From Zelonia costaricensis (Eukaryota > Euglenozoa > Kinetoplastea > Trypanosomatida > Trypanosomatidae), in NCBI GenBank assembly GCA_030849075.1, contig JASAOO010003483.1, positions 1 to 64,000 on the forward strand: a stretch of 64,000 bases of DNA, given 5' to 3'. Made by a program: the position numbers and the translations under genes. Shown piece after piece: positions 37,074 through 46,532 of this stretch. The notes beneath the pieces are model-generated. The model was not told the origin of the DNA, ran no database searches, and saw nothing but the letters and a program-made list of their open reading frames with translations. Each line of letters opens with the position of its first letter. Position 1 is the stretch's first letter.

Positions 37074-38837
37074 TTAGCGCAGGTCGACCAGCATGTTCTC
37101 CGGGTTCTCGAGCAGCCACTTGTACGTGTTGGCGAACCGCACCATGCTCGCCCCGTCGATCACGCGGTGGTCGGCAGTGAAGGAGATGCAGACGAGGTTG
37201 GCGGCGTACACGTTGCCCTTCTTGTCGAAGCGCGGAAGCGTCTGCAGCCGCCCAATGGCCCCAATCGCAACCTGTGGGGGCAGCAGCACCGGCTTCGTCG
37301 TGGTCGCACCAATGGCGCCGATGTTGCTGAGCGTGAAGGTGCCGCCGGTCATGTCCTGCGTCGTCAGCTTGTTGTGCTTGCCACGCTCGATAAGGGCCTG
37401 CATCTCCACGGCAATGTCGAGAATCGACCTCTGTTCCACGTGCGGCACGACGGGCACGATCAAGCCGTTGGGCGTGTCCATGGCAAAGCCGATGTTGTGC
37501 GCCCCCTTGCGCACCAGCGCGGAGCAGTCGGGTGGGCAGTGGGCGTTGATGTCGGGATGCTGCTGCAGTGCGATGGAGGCGGCCTTCAGGAAGAAGGGCA
37601 TGAATGAAAGCTTCGCCTTGCCCTTGCTGCGCTCCGCCACGACGTCCTTCAGTGACGCCCGCACCACCATCAGCCGCGTCAGCTCGTACTCCTCGCTGAA
37701 GGTGAAGGTGGGGATAGACGCGGCCTGCGTCATCGTCTTCACCATACCGCGCCGCACCCCGGTGATGGGCACCACCGTGTCGCCCGCCTCCGTCGGCAGC
37801 CCCGCCACGGCAGCACCGGGCGCAGCCAACGCTGCCGGCGGCGGCACGACGCTCGCCTGCGATGCCACGGGCCCGCCAGCGAGGAAGCGCAGGACGTCGT
37901 CCTTCGTTACGCGGCCGCCCTTCCCCGTCGGCGTCACACGCGCGAGGTCGATGTGGTGCTCCCGTGCGAGGTAGCGGGTCGCGGGGGTGGCCAGCACCTT
38001 GCCAGAGGTCATGGCCTGCTGCTGCTGCGTCGGGGCGGTGCCGGCGGTCGGCGCTGTGCCGCTTAGGGCGGCGGCGGCGGCCGGCGGCACCGCGGTGCTC
38101 GCCGCAGCGGGCGGGGCGTCGTCGGGGCCCTCCGGCACGATGTCCAGCATGACAGAGCCCACCTTCGCGGTGGTGCCCGTCTGCAGGTGCACCGCCTTGA
38201 CGACACCGGTGTACCGCGAGGTGATCTCCACCGTGGCCTTGTCGCTCTGCACCTCGCAGATGGGATCGAATTCGTGGATGACGTCGCCGGGCTTCACGCG
38301 AACCGCGAGGACCTGCACCTCCGTGATGCCCTCGCCGATGTCCGCGAGCTTGTACGGGATCGCCGTTCCGCTGGCGGCGGCCGGCGTGCTGGCCGGGGCG
38401 CCGGGCGCCGGCTGCGACGGCGTTGCTGGCGCCGCAGCGGGTGGTGCGGGGTGCCCGTCATCCTCGGCCTCGATGTCGACGATGGGCTGCCCCACATGCG
38501 CCGTCTGCCCGGTGGCGACGTGCACGGCCTTGACCACACCCGTGTACCGTGACGTGATCTCCACCGTGGCCTTGTCGCTCTGCACCTCGCAGATGGAGTC
38601 GAATTCATTGATGTGATCACCAGGCTTCACGCGAACCGCGAGGACCTGCACCTCCGTGATGCCTTCACCGATGTCCGCAAGTTTGTACGGGATGAGGCGG
38701 CCGAGCACCTTCGACGACGTGGAGAAGACCCGCAGAGGGGAGGCGGCACTGCCGCAGAGGATACCGCATGCGTGGTGTGTGGCCGCCAGCACCGCTGCGC
38801 CGAGGCTGCGCTGCACAACACGACGAGCCGCGCGCAT
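37074..38837 (-). CDS. Branched-chain 2-oxoacid dehydrogenase E2 (dihydrolipoamide acyltransferase) with two lipoyl domains (587 aa)
   Basis: This is the acyltransferase core of the mitochondrial branched-chain 2-oxoacid dehydrogenase complex, which degrades leucine, isoleucine and valine. After a mitochondrial presequence (MRAARRVVQRSLGAAVLAAT) come two lipoyl domains, residues 49-123 and 160-233, each with the lipoylation motif EVQSDKA (Lys89, Lys200). An Ala/Pro/Gln linker leads to the E3-binding domain (281-320, VLATPATRYLAREHHIDLAR). The catalytic domain ends with FTADHRVIDG (His557, Asp561). The order and the ADIGEGI motif favour branched-chain E2 over pyruvate or 2-oxoglutarate E2. Mammalian E2b has a single lipoyl domain, so the duplication is notable. 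The start ATG is at 38837. Confidence 0.95.
   Translation of the reverse strand: MRAARRVVQRSLGAAVLAATHHACGILCGSAASPLRVFSTSSKVLGRLIPYKLADIGEGITEVQVLAVRVKPGDHINEFDSICEVQSDKATVEITSRYTGVVKAVHVATGQTAHVGQPIVDIEAEDDGHPAPPAAAPATPSQPAPGAPASTPAAASGTAIPYKLADIGEGITEVQVLAVRVKPGDVIHEFDPICEVQSDKATVEITSRYTGVVKAVHLQTGTTAKVGSVMLDIVPEGPDDAPPAAASTAVPPAAAAALSGTAPTAGTAPTQQQQAMTSGKVLATPATRYLAREHHIDLARVTPTGKGGRVTKDDVLRFLAGGPVASQASVVPPPAALAAPGAAVAGLPTEAGDTVVPITGVRRGMVKTMTQAASIPTFTFSEEYELTRLMVVRASLKDVVAERSKGKAKLSFMPFFLKAASIALQQHPDINAHCPPDCSALVRKGAHNIGFAMDTPNGLIVPVVPHVEQRSILDIAVEMQALIERGKHNKLTTQDMTGGTFTLSNIGAIGATTTKPVLLPPQVAIGAIGRLQTLPRFDKKGNVYAANLVCISFTADHRVIDGASMVRFANTYKWLLENPENMLVDLR
38184..38360 (-). repeat. Lipoyl-domain repeat, copy 2
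   Basis: It encodes residues 160-218 of the E2 protein. It matches copy 1 (38517-38693) at 55 of 59 amino acids, and the DNA is nearly as similar. Confidence 0.9.
38517..38693 (-). repeat. Lipoyl-domain repeat, copy 1
   Basis: It encodes residues 49-107 of the E2 protein, the N-terminal of the two copies. Confidence 0.9.
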
Positions 38838-40014
38838 GACTGGGCCGTGTGGGTTGTACAGCTTCTGCTCGTCTGCGTGTGTGTGCGTGCGTGCGCCGAA
38901 GCAATGGATTGAAAACTGAGTGAAGAAGGAAGACCGAGAAGAGGAACAGAGAGGGGAGGAGGGGGGGAAGGCGGGCACGGCTTCCGCTTTAGTCGTTGGC
39001 AGGGGAGCGCACGGCACGCGCGATGAATCACCGTGGTGCTTATCGAGGAAGGAGAAAGAGAGAGAGAGACAGAGGGGGGAGGGGGAGGGCGGCCAGAGTG
39101 GACCGGAAAGGAGGGCAACGGGGGTGGGGGGAGGGGGGAAGGAGAACACAACAAACAAGAACACGGCGGGCGACACTCGAGTCGTTGCAGGTGCGTGCGG
39201 CGACTGCGCAGGCGATCGACACAAGTGCGCGTGCGAGGCGACGAGGGGGGCGGGGAAGGGGGAGGGGGTGCACGTGGTGCGAGCCGCAGCCTGGTGAGTC
39301 GCACGAAATGCAAGTGGGGGAGCGGGCGTAGGGGGGAGCTCGGTCTTGTCTGGGCGTCCGCGTTTGCGAAGCGGCGGGTGCAGCGGGGCGGCAGAGAAAG
39401 AAAAGAGAGGGGAAGAGGAAAGGAGTTGGGCGCGGGTGCTGACGGAGCCGCAGGAGGGCGGGGCAGGTCGGCGCTGAGGCGTCTGTGCAAGGCGGTGTGT
39501 CGCGGATGTGAGAGCGGAGAGATGGGCGTGCGCAAATGATCGGGTGCGTGGTGGGCAGGTGTATGTGAGCTACTGTGGACATGTGTGGTGGTGTGCAGGT
39601 GAACGTGCGAGCAGTGGAGAAGAGTTGTCGAGAGACACGCAAAGGGGTGCATTGGCAGCTTCATCGGGGTGCTGATCGAGAAAGGCCCTCCGCGAGCGGC
39701 ACGGGCACCGCTACCGACGGGAGGAACGTCGACCCCCCCCCCCCCGCTGCAAGAGCGTGGCAGACGCTTGACGCGACACTGCGCGTCCCTCACCGCCCCG
39801 TGAAATGCGTCGTCAACTTGCGTGACCAGAGTTGCCTGGGAGTTGCACAACGTGCATCCGGTGCACTGCGTGCCTCTATCATCTAGGGAAGGGAAACGAA
39901 ACGAAACGGCGGCGTCGAAGACCGCGTCATCGCACAGAGGGAATCTCTACGCGCCTTCTCACCGGCGTCGACCGCGCTTGTACGGTGTCCACCGCTCGGG
40001 GCACCGCAGGCGCG
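38838..40014. other. Intergenic region
   Basis: Spacer between the 728-aa coiled-coil gene and the E2 gene. It contains a very clear pyrimidine tract for E2 at 38918-38970. Most of 39050-39440 is purine-rich on the plus strand, and a C run is at 39730-39740. No gene is recognised. Confidence 0.7.
38916..38970 (-). promoter_or_regulatory. Probable trans-splice acceptor of the E2 gene
   Basis: On the minus strand an almost uninterrupted pyrimidine tract of about 50 nt (38918-38970) ends in AG at 38916-38917. No other AG lies between the tract and this site. The implied 5' UTR is about 80 nt. Confidence 0.6.
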
Positions 40015-42201
40015 TCACAGCGGCGTGGAGCGGATGCGACTGCGCAGGCGCAGCAAGGCCAGCTTGAGCTGCTCTGCCGTCATGACCGGCATCGGGACGC
40101 GCGACGAGGCCGCCGTGCTCACGCTGTCGTCCGGCAGCGACGATGAGGACGCCGTGAAGCTTGAGCTGTCCTTCGACGTGTCCTGCGAGGCAGAGCCGCT
40201 GCGGGAGGAGGCGGTTGCCGGCGAAGTGAGCGCCGAGACTCGCGCACTGCGCTGCACCTCGGAGTGCTGCTGCACTGGCGTGTGCGCTTGCAGGGAAAAA
40301 GCTGCCGATGCGGCGGCAAGCGGGGCGCTGCTGTACTCCTCCGCGACAGGCGGCGGCGCGCTGCGGGTGGGCACATCCGGGCCAGTCGGCGTTGCCTCGC
40401 GCATGTGCGGCTCCGTGAGAATCGGTGAGGCTCGCCCCAGTGCGCCGGTGGTGTGCGGAAAGGGCGTCAGAGGCGACAGCGCCACGACCGCCGCTGCGGC
40501 GTCTCGCACCGGCGACGGCGTCGGCGAGCTCGGCGGCGTGTGGTGCATCGACGCCGGTGGCGCGTGGGCGACGGCGGCACTGCCACTACCCTCACTGTGG
40601 GAGGCAGTGCCCACTTGGTGCGCACCCAGAGCGGGCGCCAGCGCCTCCGCCTCGACCACCTCCTCCTCCTCCTCCTCGACTTCCTCCGCCGCGCCGTCGG
40701 CCGGGCCGAGTGCGTTCAAGGAGCGCAGATGCAGCGGCGCGGAGGGCAGGACACGCGTGCCGAGACGTGCTGCTGCGGGTCCGCTTGATGGTGACTCCGT
40801 AGGCGGCGGTATGACGGCGGGGCCGTGGGCCACTGCGTAGAGCAGGTCGGCGACCGTCACAGGCCGCAGCAGGTCGCTGAGTTTGGCCTCGCGCGGCTGC
40901 TGCTCGTCAACCCGCAACATCACCGCCGGGGCATCGAGGAAGGTGGCCTGGAACTCCGCCTCGCTGCGAAGGTACGCCTGTTGATCTCTGCTCAGCCGCG
41001 GTGGCGCGCCGCGCTGCACAGGACGGTGTGGCTGCTGGTGGTGGTCCGGTTGCTGCTGGTGCGTGCGCGGGCCAGACCTTGAGGACGGGCTCACAGCGCT
41101 GGCCCCGCCACGCTGAGCGTGCCCCGCCTGCAGCTGCATGCCTCGCTCCCTCGCATGGGGCTCACGCACGCCACTGTCGCCGCCGGCCTCTTGCTGGGCG
41201 GTCTTTGCCTCCTCGCCGCCCTCGCCCTCAGCCGCCGTCGGCCCGCCCTCTTCAACGCCCCCCTCCTCCACAGGACGCGGTTCGCAGTAGTGCGCCCGGA
41301 CCGTGGCGAGGCGCTCCCGCTGCGCCTGTGCCTCGGCCGCCTCCCGCTGTCGACGGTCATGCTGCAGCTGCAGCGCCGCCGCGGCTCGCTCCGCCGCGCG
41401 AGCCTGCGCCGCCTGGTGCTTCGCCGTCTCCTGCTCAAGCGCGTCGGCCGCAGCTTCGGCGAAAGCGCAGGCCTCCGCTCGTGCCGATGCGGCCGGCGTT
41501 TCCTCCGCGTCGCTTGACGCGGGCGCCGCTCGGTGCAGTGTGACGTGCGCGTGTGGGGCGGCATCAGACATGCGCCACGCACGGGCATCAGCAGCGGCAT
41601 CCGCAGCAGCAGCAGGCCTGCGGCCTCGCTGCGGTACCGGGATGCTTGCGTGCGGGATGTGGGTCGCCATCGCTGGGGCCCGCAGGCTCGACAGCACCGC
41701 CAGCGCCGGACGTGGCGGGGACGCCTTCGCCGCAGCAGCGACCCGAGCAGAACGCGCCCCCTCTACAGCGGAGACAGCCGTTCGCCGCTGCTCCGCCTCC
41801 CGGGCGGGGCGTGCGCGCTCGTGTGCGATGCTGCGGGTGTAGACAACCGCGAGTCGGTGCCGCGCGGCCTCGAGTTGCCGCTCCACCTGCCACGCCGCGT
41901 CCTCCGTGCAGGCCTCGGCCTGCAATGCCGCCTCGAAGTCACCCGCGGCGTGTCGCGCCGCGTCCCCGGCTGCTGCGTTACGGGTAATGACGCTGTCGAT
42001 GGTGGCGACTTCACGTGCCTGCGCCTGCACCCACATCGCCCGCGCATCCTCCCGCACGCACAACTCTTGCTGGCGCTTCTGCGACTGATAGGCGCGCGCC
42101 TGCCGCACGGACAGCTCCGCGGCTGTCCGCCGTGCGGCGAGGAGCCGCTCCTTGCGCGTTGCAGCCTCGCGCTGCTGCCGCTGCACGAGAACGGACACCA
42201 T
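40015..42201 (-). CDS. Coiled-coil protein (728 aa), hypothetical
   Basis: The ATG at 42201 starts MVSVLVQRQQREAATRKERL. Residues 1 to about 160 are a continuous charged helix rich in Ala, Arg, Glu and Gln. A second helical stretch at about 230-310 (for example QAARAAERAAAALQLQHDRR) also suggests a coiled coil. The C-terminal half is low-complexity, rich in Ser, Ala and Pro, with an acidic run (EEVEEEEEEVVEAEAL), and ends SRIRSTPL. There is no signal peptide or membrane segment. Such proteins are often cytoskeletal, basal-body or flagellar in trypanosomatids, but nothing here proves it. The upstream neighbour is also a coiled-coil protein. Confidence 0.8.
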   Translation of the reverse strand: MVSVLVQRQQREAATRKERLLAARRTAAELSVRQARAYQSQKRQQELCVREDARAMWVQAQAREVATIDSVITRNAAAGDAARHAAGDFEAALQAEACTEDAAWQVERQLEAARHRLAVVYTRSIAHERARPAREAEQRRTAVSAVEGARSARVAAAAKASPPRPALAVLSSLRAPAMATHIPHASIPVPQRGRRPAAAADAAADARAWRMSDAAPHAHVTLHRAAPASSDAEETPAASARAEACAFAEAAADALEQETAKHQAAQARAAERAAAALQLQHDRRQREAAEAQAQRERLATVRAHYCEPRPVEEGGVEEGGPTAAEGEGGEEAKTAQQEAGGDSGVREPHARERGMQLQAGHAQRGGASAVSPSSRSGPRTHQQQPDHHQQPHRPVQRGAPPRLSRDQQAYLRSEAEFQATFLDAPAVMLRVDEQQPREAKLSDLLRPVTVADLLYAVAHGPAVIPPPTESPSSGPAAARLGTRVLPSAPLHLRSLNALGPADGAAEEVEEEEEEVVEAEALAPALGAHQVGTASHSEGSGSAAVAHAPPASMHHTPPSSPTPSPVRDAAAAVVALSPLTPFPHTTGALGRASPILTEPHMREATPTGPDVPTRSAPPPVAEEYSSAPLAAASAAFSLQAHTPVQQHSEVQRSARVSALTSPATASSRSGSASQDTSKDSSSFTASSSSLPDDSVSTAASSRVPMPVMTAEQLKLALLRLRSRIRSTPL

Positions 42202-42796
42202 CCGCGTGCGCGTCGATGGGCGTCTGTCAATTCGGGGGAAAGAAAAGGCGCTGATGCTTGCGAGGGGAGCGGGATGAGTGCGTGTCTGTTTGAATGCCGG
42301 ATGATGGAGCGTGGGCTTTTCTGCTTGTCTGCTGCGCACCGTAGCGCGGTGTGTATGTATGTATCTAAGTGTGGATGTATCTAAGTGTGTGTGCGTGTGT
42401 GTGTCGGCGTCTGCAGAGTGTGCGGCGAAAGGCGGAAAGCGAGGGAGGTCGGTTGGGGGGTTGGGGGGTTGGGGGTTGGAAGGGGCAGGATCCGCCGAAG
42501 TGAGAAACAGGGAGGCACGTGAGCTGCGAGTTCAGCGGCATGGCAGCCGTTTGCGTACGTTGCCGCGGGGACAGATAGGTGGAGGTCTTGCACTATCCGC
42601 GGCCCGATGCCGTCCAGTCGTTCTTAGCTTTCGCGCTTGCTTGTAGAAGTGCACACACGCCTGTGAGACGAGGTCGCGCGCAGCAGCCTCACGGACACCG
42701 CTCCACGCAACAAGGAGGAGAGAGGAGACGGAGAGGAGGAAGGCACGTGATGCACCGACGGGCTCGCCCTGCCGTCTTCACGCAACGTGCTCAGCG
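42202..42796. other. Intergenic region with G-quadruplex-like motif
   Basis: Short spacer between the two coiled-coil genes. It holds TG-rich stretches (42350-42400) and a G-block repeat at 42451-42479. No gene is recognised. Confidence 0.7.
42451..42479. repeat. GGTT-spaced G-block repeat, potential G-quadruplex
   Basis: The plus strand has G blocks of 2, 6, 6, 5 and 2 separated by TT. The transcript carries the C-rich complement. Confidence 0.8.
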
Positions 42797-44278
42797 TCAA
42801 CGGGGGGAGGCCGCGTGCAGACGCTCGTGGGCCCCTTCCAACGCGCGCGAGGACGACTCCGGCAGAAAGATGGAGTCGTCGTACGTTGCGGAGAGCGGCG
42901 ACGACGATGCGGCGTACGACGACGCACCGGGCGGCGACGGGTCCGGCGAGCCCGCTGACGACGCAGCGCGCCACCTCTTCTCAGACGGGGCGTCAGACCA
43001 CTCCGCCAGTGAGCCGTGCAGTTGCTGCGCAGAGGAGCTGAGCTGCACGAAGAAGCCGCGCATCTGCGCCTTGACGGCCTCAGCGACTTCCTGCCGCGAC
43101 TGCCGCGCCGCCGCGGCCGCCTGCTGCTCCTTCTCAGCCAGCGCCGCCTGCAGCCGCGCCGCGTCTGCGCACGCCTCCCGCTGCGCCTCGGCAGCACGCG
43201 CGAGCCGCGCCGACCACGTCGCCTCCTGCATGGCGTGCGCTTCGGTCAGCTGCGTGTGGGTTGCCTGCAGGCGCTGCAGCATGGCCGATGCCGACTCGTG
43301 CGCTCGCGTGCGGTCTGCTACCTGGGCCTGGAGCGCCGTCTGCAGCGCCGCCAGCGCCGCGCACTCCTGCCGCAGCACCGACGCCTCCTCAGCACTACGC
43401 GTCATGCGTGTATGCGCTTCGGACAGCACCGCCTCGGCCTCCTGCACCGTCTCCTGCGCCTCTGACCAGCGCTGCTGCAGTGTGCGGAGTTGGCCGCTCT
43501 GCTGCTGGGTCGTGAGAAGGAGGAGGCTGATCACCTTGGCATCGGCCTGCACGGCCTGGTCGAAGCGAGCTTGCAAGTCCCAGAGGCGCCGCTCCCACTG
43601 CGCCGCCGCCGCCGCAACGTCTGCGGTGCTCTCCTGTGCGTCGCGCGGCGGCAACGGGAGACAGTGGCGCAGGTGCTGCCGCACCGTGTCCAGGCTGCTG
43701 ACGGAGCGCTGGCACACCTGGAGCAGGTGATCCTGCGCGTAGAGGGCGTGCATAGAGCCGGCGAGGCCACTCGACGCGGTGCGGCGTGGCTTGCCTGTCG
43801 CGGAGACTCCTGCAGTCGCCAACGCCTCCTGCCGGCCCTGCAGCTGCGCCTCACACTGTGAAAGTTGCGCCTGCATGCGGCGCAGCTCCGCTCGCAGCTC
43901 AGCGTGCTCGTAGCACTCCCGGTGCTGCCCGGCATCCTCGCGCACAGCCGCCCGTTCCCGCCGCCGCGCCGCCTGGAGCATCTCCTCCAGCGTGTGCACA
44001 TCGCCTTCCAGCCGCCGCACTTGCTCCCGGTACTGCTCCTCTCGCGCCGCTGTGGTGCTCTTCATCTCGTCCAGCTCGCGGTGAGCCTCGCTCCAGCGCG
44101 CGTGCGCTTCGGACAGCTCCGTGGCGAGACTGGCATTGCGTCCTTCTACGGCTTCGATCCGGTCCTGCTGCTCTTGCGCGTGCTGCCGCAGCGCTTCCAG
44201 CTCGCGCTGCGCCGTGGCCAGCGCATCCTGCGACTCCTGCAACGCGTCTGCGCGAACGCGGCTCGTGATGCGCGGCAT
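42797..44278 (-). CDS. Coiled-coil protein (493 aa), hypothetical
   Basis: The start is the ATG at 44278 (MPRITSRVRADALQESQDAL); the frame runs six codons further upstream but only to a GTG. Residues 10-170 and 215-430 are almost purely alpha-helical with heptad-like spacing (for example AQRELEALRQHAQEQQDRIE), separated by a short Ser/Arg/Gly linker near 155-180. The last 60 residues are Ser/Pro/Ala-rich with a YDDSIFLPESS segment. No catalytic motif is visible. The neighbouring 728-aa gene also encodes a coiled-coil protein, so a shared structural role is possible but unproven. Confidence 0.82.
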   Translation of the reverse strand: MPRITSRVRADALQESQDALATAQRELEALRQHAQEQQDRIEAVEGRNASLATELSEAHARWSEAHRELDEMKSTTAAREEQYREQVRRLEGDVHTLEEMLQAARRRERAAVREDAGQHRECYEHAELRAELRRMQAQLSQCEAQLQGRQEALATAGVSATGKPRRTASSGLAGSMHALYAQDHLLQVCQRSVSSLDTVRQHLRHCLPLPPRDAQESTADVAAAAAQWERRLWDLQARFDQAVQADAKVISLLLLTTQQQSGQLRTLQQRWSEAQETVQEAEAVLSEAHTRMTRSAEEASVLRQECAALAALQTALQAQVADRTRAHESASAMLQRLQATHTQLTEAHAMQEATWSARLARAAEAQREACADAARLQAALAEKEQQAAAAARQSRQEVAEAVKAQMRGFFVQLSSSAQQLHGSLAEWSDAPSEKRWRAASSAGSPDPSPPGASSYAASSSPLSATYDDSIFLPESSSRALEGAHERLHAASPR

Positions 44279-45136
44279 TGCGCTGAAGGTCGCCACGTCG
44301 AGTCTGCAAGCGGGAGAAGCAGGAAGCTGAATCTAGTGTATGGTGGAATGTAGTGTCTATCTTCCACTAACTGTGGGGGTCAGTGTGGAGGTGTGCACAC
44401 AGCACACCTTGGGCGTCCAGCACCCGTCAGCGTACTGCCCCGCGGTGTGCGGCACCCTAGTGTGCGTGTGTGTATGGGTGCCGTCGTGTGCCTGGAGTAG
44501 AGTTGAAGCAAGAAAGAGTGTGGGAGAGGATGGACTCCGTCAGAGTCGTGGTGCACGGAAGGTCACGGACCCGAGTCGGGGAGCGCCACAGTACACGAAC
44601 CACGCGAGCAGCAACCGCGCGTAACTGTGACACGCCACTGTGCGTTCCGCGTCTAGGCAGGCCCACTCTCGCAAGCTCAAGAGCAGCAGCCGCTTTCAGA
44701 GCACGGCGCGAAAGGCGCAGCCGCGCTTCTCCTGTGGTGCCGCAGAGGGCCCTTCAAGCACCCATGGCTGGACAGATGGTGTCGCACCTGCACGAGTCCT
44801 CCACAACTGCTTGCCTCCCGTCTGCCACACCGGTGTGCGTTTCTGTTTCGTGTCCACGTCGTTGAAGGTGGTCGCGCAAAGCGGCATCGAGAGCAGGACA
44901 GGCCGGACCTCCACCGACCGCGCCGCCTCCTCAGCCGTCTCGGCCGACTCTTGAACATCATCAGCCACGAGCACTCCCGCACGACAACACCATGCGAGGT
45001 GTCGTGCTCACGCGCGACTGCCCCTCGGTTGTCGCCGTGTTCGTAAAAAGGAAGCTGTCTCAGCTCTAGTGTACATCTGCACCACAAGTCGAATACGGCA
45101 GCGGAGAAAGCAGTGAGAGCGGAACCCCTTCACACA

Positions 45137-45177
<41 letters not shown>

Positions 45178-45206
45178 ACGTGCGCACCGCTGCTCCGTTG
45201 TGGCAA
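44279..45206. other. Intergenic region
   Basis: Spacer between the leucine-rich-repeat gene and the 493-aa coiled-coil gene. It contains a (CA)n tract at 45131-45180. The minus-strand stretch 44696-44974 translates into 92 protein-like residues, but the only usable start at its head is a GTG and it has no known relative, so it is not called a gene. Confidence 0.6.
45131..45180. repeat. (CA)n microsatellite
   Basis: About 23 CA units with minor interruptions, just beyond the 3' end of the leucine-rich-repeat gene. Confidence 0.9.
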
Positions 45207-46532
45207 TCAGCCGGCCTTCTTCGACTTCTTCTTCTTCTTGGACAGCATGCTCTCCCGCTGCCGCGCCGCCTCCTGGTCAGCGAGCATCTGGAGGTGCTCC
45301 GCCATCTTGTCCATCAGGTTGGCGTCCGCGTCCGCGTCGTCCGGGTTCGGTCCCAGCTCCACGTGCAACCCGTCTGTCTCGCCCACAGCGATGGTCAGCG
45401 TGCGGCGGTGGTCGGCGGAGTCGATGCAGCCGGCGACGTTGAGCGACTTGAGCGTGCGCGTCTCGCGGATGAGCCGCACCACCGCGTCCACCGCCTTCGG
45501 CCCGAGCCGGTTGCCCTCGCAGTTGAGCATCAGTAGGTGCGTGTTGCGCACCGCCGCCGTCGCCATGGCCGTGGCACCGACGTCCGTGATCTTGTTGTTG
45601 GACACGTCGAGCCGCTCCAGCGCGGGGAGGTCGGCCCGGATGATCGCCGCGACGCTTGCAGCCCCCTCGTCGCCGATCCAGTTGTCGCTCAAGTTTAGCG
45701 CGCGCAGCATGCAGTTCGCTACCACGGCGCTGTCAGTCAGGTGTCGCTGCAGTGCCTGCGCCCCCTTAAAGCCGATCGTGTTGCCGGCGAGACTGATGTC
45801 CTGCACGATGTTCGAGTTCGCGGCCAGCCGGCCGACCGCCTCCGCGCCAACGTAGCCGATGCCGTTGCTGTACAGATTCAGCGTTGTCTGGCTCTTGCCG
45901 CCGTGCCGCTGGAGCGCCTCGCAGAGGTAGATGGTCCCCTCATCGCCGAGCGCGTTGGCCGCCAGGCGGTACACGCAGAGCGGGTTGCGCTGGTAGGCAC
46001 GCATGAGGCACTTGGGGCCGTTCTGTCCCACCGCATTCCACGCGAGGTCGATGCGGGTGAGGTCGCGGTGGCACGCCGCCGCGTTGCCCATGGCGAGGAG
46101 CGTGTCGTCGCCGAAGCGGTTGCCCATGAGGATGAGCGTGAAGAGCGTGCGGTTCCACTGCCCAGGCTGGCCGGCGGGGCTCACGTTCGGGATGAACGCG
46201 CTCGCCAGGGCGATGCCGCCGATGTCGGTCATGCCGTTGTGCGACAGGTTCAGGAACTGCAGCTGCGTGTTGAAGCGCAGCATCGCGGCAATCGCCATGG
46301 CACCCTCGTCGCCGAGCTCGTTGTTGCTGAGGTCCAGCGTGGTCACGTACGTGTTCTTGTACAGCGCCGTGCCCACGATCAGCGCGCCGCGGGGGCCGAG
46401 GTTGCGGCCAGCCAGGTCGACCCTCGACTCCTGCAGCACCGCCTTCCAGCGCTTTCGTGTGTAGAAGGCGGTGGACTTCTCGCCCTTCGCGCCGGGCGGC
46501 GGCACCTTGTCCTTCTTGCGGCCACCAGCCAT
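45207..46532 (-). CDS. Leucine-rich-repeat protein of the ribonuclease-inhibitor type (441 aa)
   Basis: The ATG at 46532 starts MAGGRKKDKVPPPGAKGEKS. From about residue 35 the protein is a regular series of roughly ten leucine-rich repeats of 28-30 residues with the RI-like pattern: LDLSNNELGDEGAMAIAAML, then LNLSHNGMTDIGGIALASAF, LNLSDNWIGDEGAASVAAII, and LDVSNNKITDVGATAMATAA. It ends with a Lys-rich tail (SKKKKKSKKAG). No enzyme domain is present. RI-type repeats make a curved protein-binding surface, and in trypanosomatids such proteins are frequent in the axoneme and cytoskeleton. The partner is unknown. Confidence 0.9.
   Translation of the reverse strand: MAGGRKKDKVPPPGAKGEKSTAFYTRKRWKAVLQESRVDLAGRNLGPRGALIVGTALYKNTYVTTLDLSNNELGDEGAMAIAAMLRFNTQLQFLNLSHNGMTDIGGIALASAFIPNVSPAGQPGQWNRTLFTLILMGNRFGDDTLLAMGNAAACHRDLTRIDLAWNAVGQNGPKCLMRAYQRNPLCVYRLAANALGDEGTIYLCEALQRHGGKSQTTLNLYSNGIGYVGAEAVGRLAANSNIVQDISLAGNTIGFKGAQALQRHLTDSAVVANCMLRALNLSDNWIGDEGAASVAAIIRADLPALERLDVSNNKITDVGATAMATAAVRNTHLLMLNCEGNRLGPKAVDAVVRLIRETRTLKSLNVAGCIDSADHRRTLTIAVGETDGLHVELGPNPDDADADANLMDKMAEHLQMLADQEAARQRESMLSKKKKKSKKAG

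Noticed and set aside
44696..44974. 92-codon minus-strand frame with ordinary amino-acid composition
   Set aside because: It begins only with a GTG, the first ATG is at codon 30, a stop lies shortly upstream, and no family is recognised.
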